From Arthrobacter globiformis (lineage in GTDB: Bacteria > Actinomycetota > Actinomycetes > Actinomycetales > Micrococcaceae), in assembly GCF_003261175.1 (NCBI RefSeq), contig NZ_QLNP01000077.1:48287-112286 (forward strand): DNA of 64,000 bases. The letters are read 5' to 3'. Under the pieces are notes generated by a model, which was not told the origin of the DNA, searched no databases, and worked only from the letters and a program-made list of their open reading frames with translations. Below, in pieces: positions 28,277-38,577 of this stretch. Made by a program: the position numbers and the translations under genes. The stretch's first letter is position 1; every line of letters starts with the position of its first letter.

Positions 28277-28831
28277 TCAGCTGGTGTGGTGCGACAGGCC
28301 GAGGGACAGCCGGGTGTTGCCGGGCCCCTCCAGCACCAGGGCGATCGCCTGGTTGGGCAGCTCAAAGACCATGGTGGCGTCCGCTGTATCTCCCTGCCGG
28401 AGCTGCGCCGTCGCCGGTGACGTCCACAGCGGATGGATGCTGTTGGCGCCCAGGCCCGTCACCGAGAACTGCGACGTGTCCAGCGTGATGCCTTCACCTT
28501 CGAGAGCGGTGAACTGCACCAGAATCCTGACCCGGTGGGTCCCCGCGGACGGGCCCTCGTCCAAAACCTGGACGCGTTCCGGTGGAAGCCAGCCGTCCTT
28601 TTCCAGCGGGATGATGCCATTGACCCGCGCCGTTCCGCCGGGGATCACCGCGCTCGCGCCCAGCTGGGTGCTGGCCTCCGGCTTGGCCGTAAGGAAGAGA
28701 TATCCCAGCACGAGCCCCAGGGCGCAAAGCAGGGAGAGCGGGACCAGCAGCAGCTTCCGACGGCGCCGGGGGTCCTTCCCGCCGGTGGCGGCCGTGTCAG
28801 GTGTCGAGAGGTCTGGAGCCATGGTTGACAT
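28277..28831 (-). CDS. Membrane-anchored protein of unknown function
   Basis: A 184-residue protein: hydrophilic N-terminus with PRRRRK, one transmembrane helix at about residues 26-48, then an extracytoplasmic domain with alternating strands (VIPGGTARVNGIIPLEKDGW, HRVRILVQFTALEG). The outer part looks like an immunoglobulin-like or DUF4352-like beta-sandwich, but I cannot name a family. ATG at 28831 is chosen as the first start after the upstream gene; a longer frame to 28876 gives only a non-conserved Arg-rich lead. The neighbour upstream on the same strand (28925-29713) is also uncharacterised. Confidence 0.75.
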   Translation of the reverse strand: MSTMAPDLSTPDTAATGGKDPRRRRKLLLVPLSLLCALGLVLGYLFLTAKPEASTQLGASAVIPGGTARVNGIIPLEKDGWLPPERVQVLDEGPSAGTHRVRILVQFTALEGEGITLDTSQFSVTGLGANSIHPLWTSPATAQLRQGDTADATMVFELPNQAIALVLEGPGNTRLSLGLSHHTS

Positions 28832-28895
28832 GGCACGAGTTTGGGGCCGGCAGGTTGGAAAAAACCTGCGCGGCACCCCACATTCCGGGTGGCCC

Positions 28896-28937
28896 GTCAG
28901 GCGGGGTTGGTCAGGCGGGGTTGGTCAGGCGGGGTTG
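28896..28937. repeat. Three exact 14-bp tandem repeats over a gene's stop codon
   Basis: GTCAGGCGGGGTTG is repeated exactly three times (28896-28909, 28910-28923, 28924-28937). The last copy contains the stop codon and final residues (Asn-Pro-Ala) of the leftward gene at 28925-29713. Each copy supplies another potential TGA on the minus strand. Confidence 0.9.
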
Positions 28938-29713
28938 GGACGCAGCGGCCACTGGATGTGCTCGCGCACATCAGTGAGGTTCATCGGTTCCGCCACGAAA
29001 AGATCGTCCAGCATGTACTCATCGACGGCCAGGATCCGGATGCTGTGCCCGGGAAGCTGCCCTCCGCCGTCCAGCGGTTCGGCGGAGACACACACTCCGG
29101 TCGCGGCATCGATGCGGATCCTGGTCCGGCCCGGTCCGCACAGGGGTGCTGCCGGATCCAGCGGACGGTACCCGGCATTCGGTGAGACCACGGTTTCCAG
29201 CGCCGCGCGGCCTTCGTGCGCTAGCTGTTGAACCGGCTCCAACAGTTCGACGGCATTGGCGTTGGGGAACTCCAGCGGCACCGGGGCATTTCCCGCCAGC
29301 TCCACCGGATCCAGTGCAGCAGCGAACCGGCCGTTTCCGAACGAGGGTTCGCCGTACGCGGCCTCCGGCCGGCGCCGCACCAGCCCGCCGTCGTCGTACA
29401 CCGGCGTCACCAGATGCGCGGGAAGGAGCCACGACTTCCGCGTGGCGCTGATGTACAGGCCGTCACGGGAATCATTGATGCCCGTGGTGTTGCCCAGCAG
29501 CGTGCCGTCGTCGGCCTCCAGGCGCAGCGCGCCGGGGCGGCGCAGCCAGGCGCGGACGGTGCCGGTGCCGGGAGTTTCGGCGTATTCGAAGCGCAGGGAC
29601 TGCCATTTCCACGGGGACGAGCGGCAAAGGTTGCGAAAGGAAACGGCCGAGGTGGGCGTGGCACCGCCGCCGTGTTCCTGCCGGTGTTTGGCGTCCCAGG
29701 TCCCCATATCCAC
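28925..29713 (-). CDS. Conserved hypothetical protein
   Basis: A 262-residue soluble protein with no signal peptide and no membrane segment. It has a WKWQSLRFEYAETPGTGTVRAWLRRPGALRLE-type opening rich in strands, a middle section with DGGLVRRRPEAAYGEP, and a final strand-rich part with RIRIDAATGVCVSAEPLDG and LAVDEYMLDDLF. I do not recognise a catalytic motif or family. GTG at 29713 or ATG at 29707 may be the start. It is divergent from the prepilin peptidase gene, 52 bases away, and upstream of another unknown gene on the same strand. Confidence 0.75.
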   Translation of the reverse strand: MDMGTWDAKHRQEHGGGATPTSAVSFRNLCRSSPWKWQSLRFEYAETPGTGTVRAWLRRPGALRLEADDGTLLGNTTGINDSRDGLYISATRKSWLLPAHLVTPVYDDGGLVRRRPEAAYGEPSFGNGRFAAALDPVELAGNAPVPLEFPNANAVELLEPVQQLAHEGRAALETVVSPNAGYRPLDPAAPLCGPGRTRIRIDAATGVCVSAEPLDGGGQLPGHSIRILAVDEYMLDDLFVAEPMNLTDVREHIQWPLRPNPA

Positions 29714-29765
29714 AGTTTACGCGCGGCCCCGAGCGGCAGGCGGGCCAATCCAGTAGCATCCGAGA

Positions 29766-30320
29766 GTGATCCAACGACTTGGCGGACTATGGGAAGCGGC
29801 TCCACTCGCGTTCTGGCTGCTGCTGGCCGCGTGCGCCTACTTCGCCGTGATGGCGGTGCGGCTCACGGTCATCGACGTCCGGCACCACCTCCTGCCGAAC
29901 CGGATTGTCTTTCCCTCCTATGGCATCGCCGGTGTGCTGCTGCTGGGGGCGGTGCTCACCCTCGCGGCGGGGGAACCGCCCGGACCGCCCGACGGCGCGG
30001 CCCGCCTTTTCGGGGTGCCGGCGCTGAGGATTGCGGCCGGGGGAGCGGTGCTGTGGCTCTTCTACTTTGTGCTGCGGCTGGTGTATCCGCCCGGCATGGG
30101 CTTTGGGGACGTGAAACTAGCCGGCGTTCTGGGCCTTTACCTGGGCTACCTCGGCTGGCCGCATGTCTTCGCCGGGACGTTCGCCGCGTTCCTGCTTGGC
30201 GGCTTTTGGAGCATCGGCCTGCTGGCGCTGCGGCGCGGGACGCTCAAATCGGCCATCCCATTCGGGCCGTTCATGCTGGCCGGGGCAGCCGCGGCGATGG
30301 TCCTGCTGCCCGCGGGCTAG
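29766..30320 (+). CDS. Prepilin peptidase, A24 family
   Basis: Aspartyl membrane protease that processes type IV or Flp-type prepilins. Two catalytic aspartates are visible in the expected places: VIDVRHHLLPNRI near residue 36 and GMGFGDVKLAG near residue 115 (the GxGD motif). At 184 residues with about six helices it is the short form lacking the N-methyltransferase domain, like TadV/CpaA-type enzymes. No pilin or tad genes are visible in the window. GTG start; a Nudix gene follows 59 bases later. Confidence 0.9.
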   Translation: MIQRLGGLWEAAPLAFWLLLAACAYFAVMAVRLTVIDVRHHLLPNRIVFPSYGIAGVLLLGAVLTLAAGEPPGPPDGAARLFGVPALRIAAGGAVLWLFYFVLRLVYPPGMGFGDVKLAGVLGLYLGYLGWPHVFAGTFAAFLLGGFWSIGLLALRRGTLKSAIPFGPFMLAGAAAAMVLLPAG

Positions 30321-30379
30321 CTGCGGACAGGGCATTGTCCCGGTGCGGCCCGGGCATCGGTTCCGGTTAGGCTGAACCC

Positions 30380-30850
30380 ATGCCGGCACCTGAATTTGTC
30401 CTGAAGCTCCGCGAAAAAATCGGCCACGACCCGCTGTGGGTTCCTGCTGTGCGGGGTGTGGTGTTCAACGACGACGGCCACGTCCTGCTGGGCCAGAGGT
30501 CCGACAACGGCAGGTGGACCCTGATCACGGGGATGCTGGAGCCCGGCGAGCATCCCGCACCCGGACTGCTGCGGGAGATCTTCGAAGAGACCGCCGTCGT
30601 GGCCGAAACGGAGCGGATGCTGTCGGTCGGCGTCGTAGGGCCGGTGACGTTTCCCAACGGCGACGTCTGCGATTTCCTGGACATCGTGTTCCGCTGCCGC
30701 CACGTCTCCGGTGAGGCGCGGGTGAACGACGACGAGTCCCTGGCCGTGGGCTGGTTCGCGTTGGACGGGTTGCCGGATCTGCAGCCTGGAGACCGGGAAT
30801 GCATCCGCCGCGCACTGCTGCCGGGGGACTCAGTCCACTACGTCTCATGA
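30380..30850 (+). CDS. Nudix hydrolase
   Basis: Hydrolyses a nucleoside diphosphate linked to another moiety. The Nudix box is GMLEPGEHPAPGLLREIFEE followed by TAV, at about residues 51-73: all metal-binding glutamates (REIFEE) are present, but the usual glycine near the end of the box is Ala. A preceding RGVVFNDDGHVLLGQRSDNGRW strand pair completes the fold. At 156 residues it is a single-domain enzyme. The substrate is not predictable. Start: ATG; the stop lies inside a terminator hairpin. Confidence 0.9.
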   Translation: MPAPEFVLKLREKIGHDPLWVPAVRGVVFNDDGHVLLGQRSDNGRWTLITGMLEPGEHPAPGLLREIFEETAVVAETERMLSVGVVGPVTFPNGDVCDFLDIVFRCRHVSGEARVNDDESLAVGWFALDGLPDLQPGDRECIRRALLPGDSVHYVS

Positions 30851-30861
30851 GTCCCCGGCAG
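30818..30861. terminator. Hairpin spanning the Nudix stop codon
   Basis: CTGCCGGGGGACTCA (30818-30832) pairs with TGAGTCCCCGGCAG (30848-30861) with one bulged G. It lies between convergent genes and overlaps the last codons of the Nudix gene. Confidence 0.65.
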
Positions 30862-30866
30862 CTCGT

Positions 30867-33145
<2,279 letters not shown>

Positions 33146-33147
33146 AG

Positions 33148-33200
33148 TTGCACTCTCATTCACAAAGTACAGTTTTGCACTGAAACCGAAAAGAGTGCAA
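33148..33200. promoter_or_regulatory. Operator cluster for the TetR repressor
   Basis: TTGCACTCT (33148-33156), TTGCACT (33175-33181) and the inverse AGAGTGCAA (33192-33200) surround the start of the tetR gene. The 9-bp inverted pair and the middle half-site are the kind of spaced palindrome TetR dimers bind. The last two half-sites form a 9-base-gap inverted repeat by themselves. Confidence 0.7.
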
Positions 33201-33224
33201 GTTTTCCGATGGGATCGGGGGAGG

Positions 33225-33282
33225 TTTTGTCCAGGTATCGCGGCTTCAAGGCCCTCGAAGCCGCAACGATATCTGGACAAAA
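33225..33282. repeat. Long imperfect inverted repeat between fumC terminator and TetR operator
   Basis: TTTTGTCCAGGTATCG (33225-33240) pairs with 33267-33282 with one mismatch; the stem continues through CGGCTTC/GAAGCCG with a two-base bulge. The loop is nine bases. It could be a second terminator for fumC read-through or an operator. Confidence 0.6.
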
Positions 33283-33316
33283 AAACTCCAAGGACAGCGG
33301 CGAGGGAATTAAAAAA

Positions 33317-33369
33317 GTACGACGACGGCCGCCCGCCTTCGCTGGGAAGGTGGGCAGCCGCCGTCGTAC
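33317..33369 (-). terminator. Rho-independent terminator of fumC
   Basis: A 23-bp stem with three wobble or mismatched positions (33317-33339 with 33347-33369). On the minus strand it is followed by TTTTTT (bases 33311-33316), giving a classic intrinsic terminator 15 bases after the fumC stop. Confidence 0.85.
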
Positions 33370-33384
33370 CTAAGTGGTGGGCAG

Positions 33385-34812
33385 TTAGGCCTTGTGGGCC
33401 GGAGCCGTCATGGTGGTGACGTCCAGTGCTTTGTCCAGATCGGCCTCGGAAACCTTGCCTTCGCCTTCACCGACGAAGCCGAGCTTCTCGGTGGCCTGGC
33501 GGACGGTCAGGCCCTCCTTGACGGCGGTCTTGGCGATCTTGGCGGCGTTTTCGTAGCCGATGTACTTGTTCAGCGGGGTAACGATCGACGGCGAAGCCTC
33601 GGCGAGGAAGCGGGCACGCTCGACGTTGGCGGTGATGCCGTCGATCATCTTGTCCGCCATGACGCGGCTGGTGTTGGCCAGCAGGCGGACGGACTCGAGC
33701 AGGTTGGCAGCCATGACCGGGATGCCGACGTTCAGTTCGAAGGCGCCGTTGGTGCCGGACCAGGCGATGGCGGTGTCGTTGCCGATGACCTGGGCGCAGA
33801 CCATGATGGAGGCTTCGCAGATGACGGGGTTGACCTTGCCCGGCATGATCGAGGAGCCCGGCTGCAGGTCCGGGATGGCGATTTCGCCGAGGCCGGTGTT
33901 GGGGCCGGAGCCCATCCAGCGCAGGTCATTGTTGATCTTCATGAAGGAGATGGCAATGTTGCGCAGCTGGCTGGAGGCTTCGATGAGGCCGTCGCGGTTG
34001 GCCTGGGCCTCAAAGTGGTCGCGGGCCTCGGTCAGCGGCAGGCCGGTGTCCGTGGCGAGCAGCTCAATGACGCGCTCCGGGAAGCCGGCCGGGGTGTTGA
34101 TGCCGGTGCCCACGGCGGTGCCGCCGAGGGGAACTTCGGCAACGCGGGGGAGCGCGGCGTTGATGCGCTCGATGCCGTAGCGGACCTGCGCGGCGTAGCC
34201 GCCGAATTCCTGGCCCAGGGTGACCGGGGTGGCGTCCATGAGGTGGGTGCGGCCGGACTTGACGACGTCCTTGAACTCGACGGCCTTGCGCTCCAGCGAT
34301 TCGGCGAGGTAGCCGAGGGCCGGGATGAGGTCGTTGATCAGTGCCGAGGTGGCTGCAACGTGGACGGAGGTGGGGAACACGTCGTTGGAGGACTGCGAGG
34401 CGTTGACGTGGTCGTTGGGGTGGACCACCTTGTCGCTGCCGGCAGCCTTCAGGGCGCGAGTAGCCAGTTCGGCGAGGACCTCGTTGGTGTTCATGTTCGA
34501 GGACGTGCCGGAGCCGGTCTGGAAAACGTCGATGGGAAAGTCGCCGTCGTACTTGCCCGTAGCCACCTCGTCGGCCGCTTCCGCGATCGCCTTGGCCAGC
34601 TCGCCGTCGAGCACACCCAGTTCAGCGTTGGCCTGGGCAGCGGCCTTCTTGACCCGGGCCAGCGCCTCAATGTGCGCACGTTCCAGGGTTTTTCCGGAGA
34701 TCGGGAAGTTCTCGACTGCACGTTGCGTCTGCGCGCGGTACAGGGCGTTCACGGGGACGCGGACTTCGCCCATCGTGTCATGTTCAATGCGGAACTCTTC
34801 AGTGGAAGTCAT
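33385..34812 (-). CDS. fumC: Class II fumarate hydratase
   Basis: TCA cycle enzyme converting fumarate and water to malate. The superfamily signature [11 protein letters not shown] is at residues 319-329 with the catalytic serine at 321; the active-site histidine is in [11 protein letters not shown] (His190), and [15 protein letters not shown] at 98-112 is the substrate A site. 475 residues, the usual homotetramer subunit size. Start: ATG with no long leader. Aspartase has the same signature, but the THLMDATP block and overall pattern favour fumarase. It ends at a strong terminator. Confidence 0.94.
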   Translation of the reverse strand: MTSTEEFRIEHDTMGEVRVPVNALYRAQTQRAVENFPISGKTLERAHIEALARVKKAAAQANAELGVLDGELAKAIAEAADEVATGKYDGDFPIDVFQTGSGTSSNMNTNEVLAELATRALKAAGSDKVVHPNDHVNASQSSNDVFPTSVHVAATSALINDLIPALGYLAESLERKAVEFKDVVKSGRTHLMDATPVTLGQEFGGYAAQVRYGIERINAALPRVAEVPLGGTAVGTGINTPAGFPERVIELLATDTGLPLTEARDHFEAQANRDGLIEASSQLRNIAISFMKINNDLRWMGSGPNTGLGEIAIPDLQPGSSIMPGKVNPVICEASIMVCAQVIGNDTAIAWSGTNGAFELNVGIPVMAANLLESVRLLANTSRVMADKMIDGITANVERARFLAEASPSIVTPLNKYIGYENAAKIAKTAVKEGLTVRQATEKLGFVGEGEGKVSEADLDKALDVTTMTAPAHKA

Positions 34813-34899
34813 GGGGCTAGCTTAGGACGCCCGGGCGCCGCACCGAAAACCGTGAACGGCTTGCTACCGGCGGTCCGCCCGGGCGTCATCTGGTTGCTT

Positions 34900-35514
34900 C
34901 TAGAGCTCGCCGATTCCGGAAACAAGCTCCGCGTGGCCGTCCGCGAGGCTGTAGGAGAGCCCGATCACGGCGGCCCGGCCCGTCTCGATTGCGTCGGAAA
35001 TCACACGCGAGCTGTCCACGAGGCGGTGCGAGGTCTGCTTGACGTGCTCCACCACCATGTCGTTGACCTCCGTCTGGTCGTTGCGGAGCGAGGTCAGGAC
35101 CGACGGCGTAATGCGCTCCACGAGGTCGCGGATGAAGCCCGCCGGCATCTGGCCCGTTTCGACGGCGGACTTCGTGGCCATGACCGCGCCGCAGCTGTCA
35201 TGGCCGAGCACCACGATCAGCGGCACGCCCAGCACGCCGATGCTGTACTCCAGGGAGCCGAGGACGGCGTCGTCAATGACTTGGCCCGCGGTCCGGACGA
35301 CGAAGACGTCGCCGAGTCCGACGTCGAAAATGATCTCGGCGGCGAGCCGGGAGTCGGAGCAGCCGAAGATCACCGCAAACGGATGCTGGGTCTCCACCAG
35401 GGATGAGCGCCTGGAGGCGTCCTGGTTCGGGTGGGAGGATTCACTGTTAACGAAGCGTTCGTTGCCTTCGCGCAGACGGCGCCAGGCCAGGGCAGGGGTC
35501 AGGTTAGTGGTCAC
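34900..35514 (-). CDS. Beta-class carbonic anhydrase
   Basis: Interconverts carbon dioxide and bicarbonate. The zinc ligands are Cys52, His105 and Cys108, with the Asp54-Arg56 dyad in CSDSRL; the HDSCGA motif is at 105-110. 204 residues, standard for cytoplasmic beta enzymes. GTG start. The upstream DUF4245 gene ends nine bases earlier on the same strand, so the two form a probable operon. The gene downstream (fumC) is 87 bases away. Confidence 0.93.
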   Translation of the reverse strand: MTTNLTPALAWRRLREGNERFVNSESSHPNQDASRRSSLVETQHPFAVIFGCSDSRLAAEIIFDVGLGDVFVVRTAGQVIDDAVLGSLEYSIGVLGVPLIVVLGHDSCGAVMATKSAVETGQMPAGFIRDLVERITPSVLTSLRNDQTEVNDMVVEHVKQTSHRLVDSSRVISDAIETGRAAVIGLSYSLADGHAELVSGIGEL

Positions 35515-35523
35515 CTGCCCACC

Positions 35524-36192
35524 TTACGGCGCGGGGGTCACTGAGGGGGAAACAATGACAGCAGGGTTACTTTCCAGGGATTTGACGACGGCGGCAGCCA
35601 GGACGGCGAACTCCTCCAGGTTGGCGTCGCCGGCCAGGACCACGGTGGTTCCGCGGTACGCGAGCACCATGCTCTTCTCGCCCTTGCCCGTGTCATGGAG
35701 TTCCCACTCCTTGCCGCCGGCGTTGCGCGTGCCGGTGACGGGGGCGTTCTTGGTCTGCTGCACGAGCCAGCTCGGGTTGGCCTTGCCGGTCTGCGTCAGA
35801 CCGATGAATTTTTCCTTCGGGGTGATGTAGCCGACCTCCCAGGCCGCGACGCCGGTGCCGCTGGCCGCCGCCCAGCGGGCGTAGTTCGGGTGGAATGTGT
35901 CGCCCGCCGCGGGGGACACCGGTGTGAATCCCGCCACACCCGCAGCGTTCGAGGCTACGGCGCTGACGTCGATGTCGGGGCGGAAGCCGTCCGACTTCGG
36001 GGACGGGTTCATCAGGACGATCGGCAGGAACGCCGCGACGCTCACCAGCAGGGCGATGATCATTCCGATCACCGAGGCGTTGGCCCGTTTCGCGGCGGCC
36101 GCGGGAATTACGGGCTTGACGGGCTGGCCGGCCGACGAGGGGGAGGGGGCGGGAGCCTGCGCACGGCTCGAGGGGGCGGACTGGTCCTGCAT
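35524..36192 (-). CDS. DUF4245 membrane-anchored protein
   Basis: Function unknown. A Pro/Ser/Ala-rich N-terminus of about 35 residues is followed by one transmembrane helix (about 40-62) and an extracytoplasmic domain with GFTPVSPAAGDTFHPNYARW, a SWLVQQT segment and a late MVLAYRGTTVVLAGDA strand pair, matching actinobacterial DUF4245. ATG at 36192 is chosen because AGAAGGG lies eight bases upstream; in-frame alternatives at 36201 and 36219 overlap that site or have none. It is divergent from glpX, as is commonly seen in this phylum, and sits in tandem with carbonic anhydrase. Confidence 0.85.
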   Translation of the reverse strand: MQDQSAPSSRAQAPAPSPSSAGQPVKPVIPAAAAKRANASVIGMIIALLVSVAAFLPIVLMNPSPKSDGFRPDIDVSAVASNAAGVAGFTPVSPAAGDTFHPNYARWAAASGTGVAAWEVGYITPKEKFIGLTQTGKANPSWLVQQTKNAPVTGTRNAGGKEWELHDTGKGEKSMVLAYRGTTVVLAGDANLEEFAVLAAAVVKSLESNPAVIVSPSVTPAP

Positions 36193-36396
36193 ATCACTCA
36201 CCCTTCTATAGTCGCCCATGCGGGGTCCGAACTCACATTCGATGCCGACGGCGGTGAAACCGCCCTCCGTTACGCGGCGTGGTCATCCCACGCCCGGGGC
36301 CCGCGGTGGCGACTATGATCAGTTACAGAGGAATCACCGCGATGGTCCACTCAGGCCTGGCGGGTCCAATGATCGCCACTCGAAGAAGAGGTTCAC

Positions 36397-37434
36397 GTGT
36401 CACCAGCGTCCATGACCCAGAAGTATTCAACGCTTTCCCCGTCGCTCGCGGTGGGGATCGACGAGCCGGACCGCAACCTCGCACTTGAGCTTGTCCGCGT
36501 CACCGAGGCCGCGGCGATCGCCGGCGGCCACTGGGTTGGCTTCGGCGACAAGAACAAGGCCGACGGTGCAGCCGTCGACGCCATGCGCTCCTTCCTCCAG
36601 ACTGTCCACTTCAACGGCGTTGTGGTCATCGGTGAAGGCGAAAAGGACGAGGCTCCGATGCTGTTCAATGGCGAACAGGTTGGTGACGGCACCGGTCCTG
36701 AGTGCGACGTCGCCGTCGACCCCATCGACGGAACCCGCCTGACTGCACTGGGCATCAACAACGCCCTGGCCGTCCTGGCCGTCGCCGAGCGCGGCTCCAT
36801 GTTCGACCCCTCCGCCGTGTTCTACATGGAGAAGCTGGTCACCGGACCCGAAGCCGCCGACATGGTGGACCTGCGTCTACCCGTCAAGCAGAACCTGCAC
36901 CTGATCGCCAAGGCCAAGGGCGTGAAGGTCAATCAGCTCAACGTCATGATCCTGGACCGTGACCGCCACCGCCCGCTGGTCGAGGAGATCCGCGACGCCG
37001 GCGCGCGCACCAAGTTCATCATGGACGGCGACGTTGCAGGTGCCATTGCGGCTGCCCGCTCCGGCACCGGCGTCGACGCCCTCATGGGCATCGGCGGAAC
37101 CCCGGAAGGCATCGTGGCGGCGTGCGCCATCAAGTCCCTGGGCGGCGTGATCCAGGGCCGGCTGTGGCCCACCAGCGACGACGAGAAGCAGAAGGCGATC
37201 GACGCCGGCCACGACCTCGAGCGGGTCCTGTCCACCAACGATCTCGTCACCAGCGACAACTGCTACTTCGCCGCCACCGGCATCACCGACGGCGACCTCC
37301 TCAAGGGCGTGCGCTACTCCAAGGACAAGGTCCTGACGCAGTCGATCGTCATGCGCTCCAAGTCCGGCACCATCCGCTTCGTGGACGGCGAGCACCAGGC
37401 CAGCAAGTGGGAAGGCTACGCCCGCAAGAACTAG
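36397..37434 (+). CDS. glpX: Class II fructose-1,6-bisphosphatase
   Basis: Gluconeogenic enzyme hydrolysing fructose 1,6-bisphosphate. The metal and phosphate motifs of the GlpX class are present: GEGEKDEAPML at residues 79-89 and DPIDGT at 108-113, plus a GIGGTPEGI loop near residue 230. 345 residues, full length. GTG start with GAAGAGG upstream; an ATG five codons later is possible. A palindromic repeat begins 14 bases after the stop and may end the transcript. Confidence 0.94.
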   Translation: MSPASMTQKYSTLSPSLAVGIDEPDRNLALELVRVTEAAAIAGGHWVGFGDKNKADGAAVDAMRSFLQTVHFNGVVVIGEGEKDEAPMLFNGEQVGDGTGPECDVAVDPIDGTRLTALGINNALAVLAVAERGSMFDPSAVFYMEKLVTGPEAADMVDLRLPVKQNLHLIAKAKGVKVNQLNVMILDRDRHRPLVEEIRDAGARTKFIMDGDVAGAIAAARSGTGVDALMGIGGTPEGIVAACAIKSLGGVIQGRLWPTSDDEKQKAIDAGHDLERVLSTNDLVTSDNCYFAATGITDGDLLKGVRYSKDKVLTQSIVMRSKSGTIRFVDGEHQASKWEGYARKN

Positions 37435-37447
37435 CCCCCCGCTTCCA

Positions 37448-37510
37448 GCGCGAACTGGCAGCTAATGACCCCAAATCTCGATTTTGCGGGCGTTAGCTGC
37501 CAGTTCGCGC
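37448..37510. repeat. Palindromic repeat element, left copy
   Basis: An 18-bp perfect inverted repeat, GCGCGAACTGGCAGCTAA (37448-37465) with 37493-37510, around a 27-base loop containing ACCCCAAAT and TTTGCGGGC. A second copy in opposite orientation lies at 38518-38577, on the far side of the broken DUF559-like gene. As a hairpin it could also terminate glpX. Confidence 0.9.
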
Positions 37511-37573
37511 TTAAGGGGTAGGTGGAGCTGTGGATAACTGCTTCAGAGTGTTGCATAGGGACCACAATGAAGC

Positions 37574-38532
37574 ATGTCCCGGATCCCCATGCCTCCGCAG
37601 TTACCGAACGGATCATTTCTTGTCGACGACGCGGCCCGGCTGGGCCTGAGCGTTAAACAGCTCACCCGGGACGGGATTTTTGCGCCGTCCCGCGGCATCA
37701 GGGTTCCGCTGCATAGCACCGGAAGCGTGGCGGACAACGTGCGCGCTTACTCGCGGCTTGATCCGACCTGTGTGCTCACACATTCGACCAGCGCCAGGAT
37801 CTTCTGCATCTGCCTCCCGGGCTGGATGGACCGGGACTGGCGCATCCATATGGCCCGTCCTGCGGACGGGTGCAAGCCCCGCCGCCGCAACGTTGTCGGA
37901 CACCAGTTGTCGTTCAAACCCGGCGAAGTGGTGATGTTCGACGGCGTTCGCCTCACGTCGCCGGCACGAACCTGGCTCGATCTCGCAGCGCTGTTGAGCA
38001 TCGATGAACTCGTGGCCGCCGGTGACTCGATCGTCGTCGAACACGGGGAGGACTTCCCCGTACCGCGGCAGGCGCTGGCAGCCATTGCGGATCTGAAGGG
38101 CATCGTTGGCCGGCATCCCGGCATCCCGGCATGCGCGGGATCCGGAAGGCGAGGTTCGCCCTGGACATGATCCGGGTGGGGGCGGATTCTGCGCCGGAAA
38201 CAATGATGCGGTTGGCGCTGGTGCGGGCCGGGCTCCCTGAGCCCACCCTCAACGTCGTCTTGCGCAACCGGATGGGGCATCCGGTGGTCTGGCCGGACGC
38301 TGCCTACCCCGAGCTAAGGATCGCCCTTCAGTACGACGGCGCGCATCACGGTGGCCTAGAGCAGTATCGCCGGGACATCAAACGCCAGGGCCTCACTGAA
38401 AGCCTTGGCTGGCACGAGCTTCGGGTGCAGAGCAGCGACCTCGAGGGAGACCGCCCTTTCATCGTGGAAAAGGTCAGGGCCGTTCTGCGGGGACCGAACG
38501 CGGCCGCCATAAACGAACGAACCGGCAGCTAA
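37574..38532 (+). pseudogene. AbiEi-like/DUF559 protein gene with a frameshift
   Basis: The first frame (37574-38170) has an N-terminal winged-helix-like antitoxin-type part (VDDAARLGLSVKQLTRDGIF, then CVLTHSTSARIF and TSPARTWLDLA). At 38111-38126 the 8-bp word CGGCATCC is duplicated; removing one copy joins it exactly to the second frame (from 38131), which encodes a Vsr/DUF559-like nuclease-fold end: WPDAAYPELRIALQYDGAHH, then RDIKRQGLTESLGWHELRV. The intact protein would be about 316 residues. Such genes are abundant in Arthrobacter and have no proven function. Both halves have unmutated reading frames, so the shift looks recent, or could be a phase-variation or assembly event. The stop codon lies in the right palindromic repeat. 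Confidence 0.85.
38111..38126. repeat. 8-bp tandem duplication causing the frameshift
   Basis: CGGCATCC occurs twice in a row (38111-38118, 38119-38126), followed by the near-copy CGGCATGC (38127-38134). Eight bases shift the frame by two, exactly the offset between the two halves of the broken gene. Confidence 0.92.
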
Positions 38533-38577
38533 TGCCCGCAAACTGCGCTTTTGGGGTCATTAGCTGCCAGTTCGCGC
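38518..38577. repeat. Palindromic repeat element, right copy (inverted)
   Basis: Arms 38518-38534 and 38558-38577 match the left element at 37448-37510, with one wobble difference, but the loop reads in the opposite direction (GCCCGCAAA first, TTTGGGGTCA last). It contains the stop codon of the broken gene and abuts the femX-like stop codon. Confidence 0.88.

Noticed and set aside
28497-28937. Short G-rich direct repeats as a CRISPR array
   Set aside because: The 14-bp units are contiguous with no spacers, and no cas genes are in the window.
37448-38577. Insertion sequence with terminal inverted repeats
   Set aside because: The enclosed gene is not transposase-like, and no target-site duplication was evident next to the repeats; kept only as a repeat-bracketed unit.
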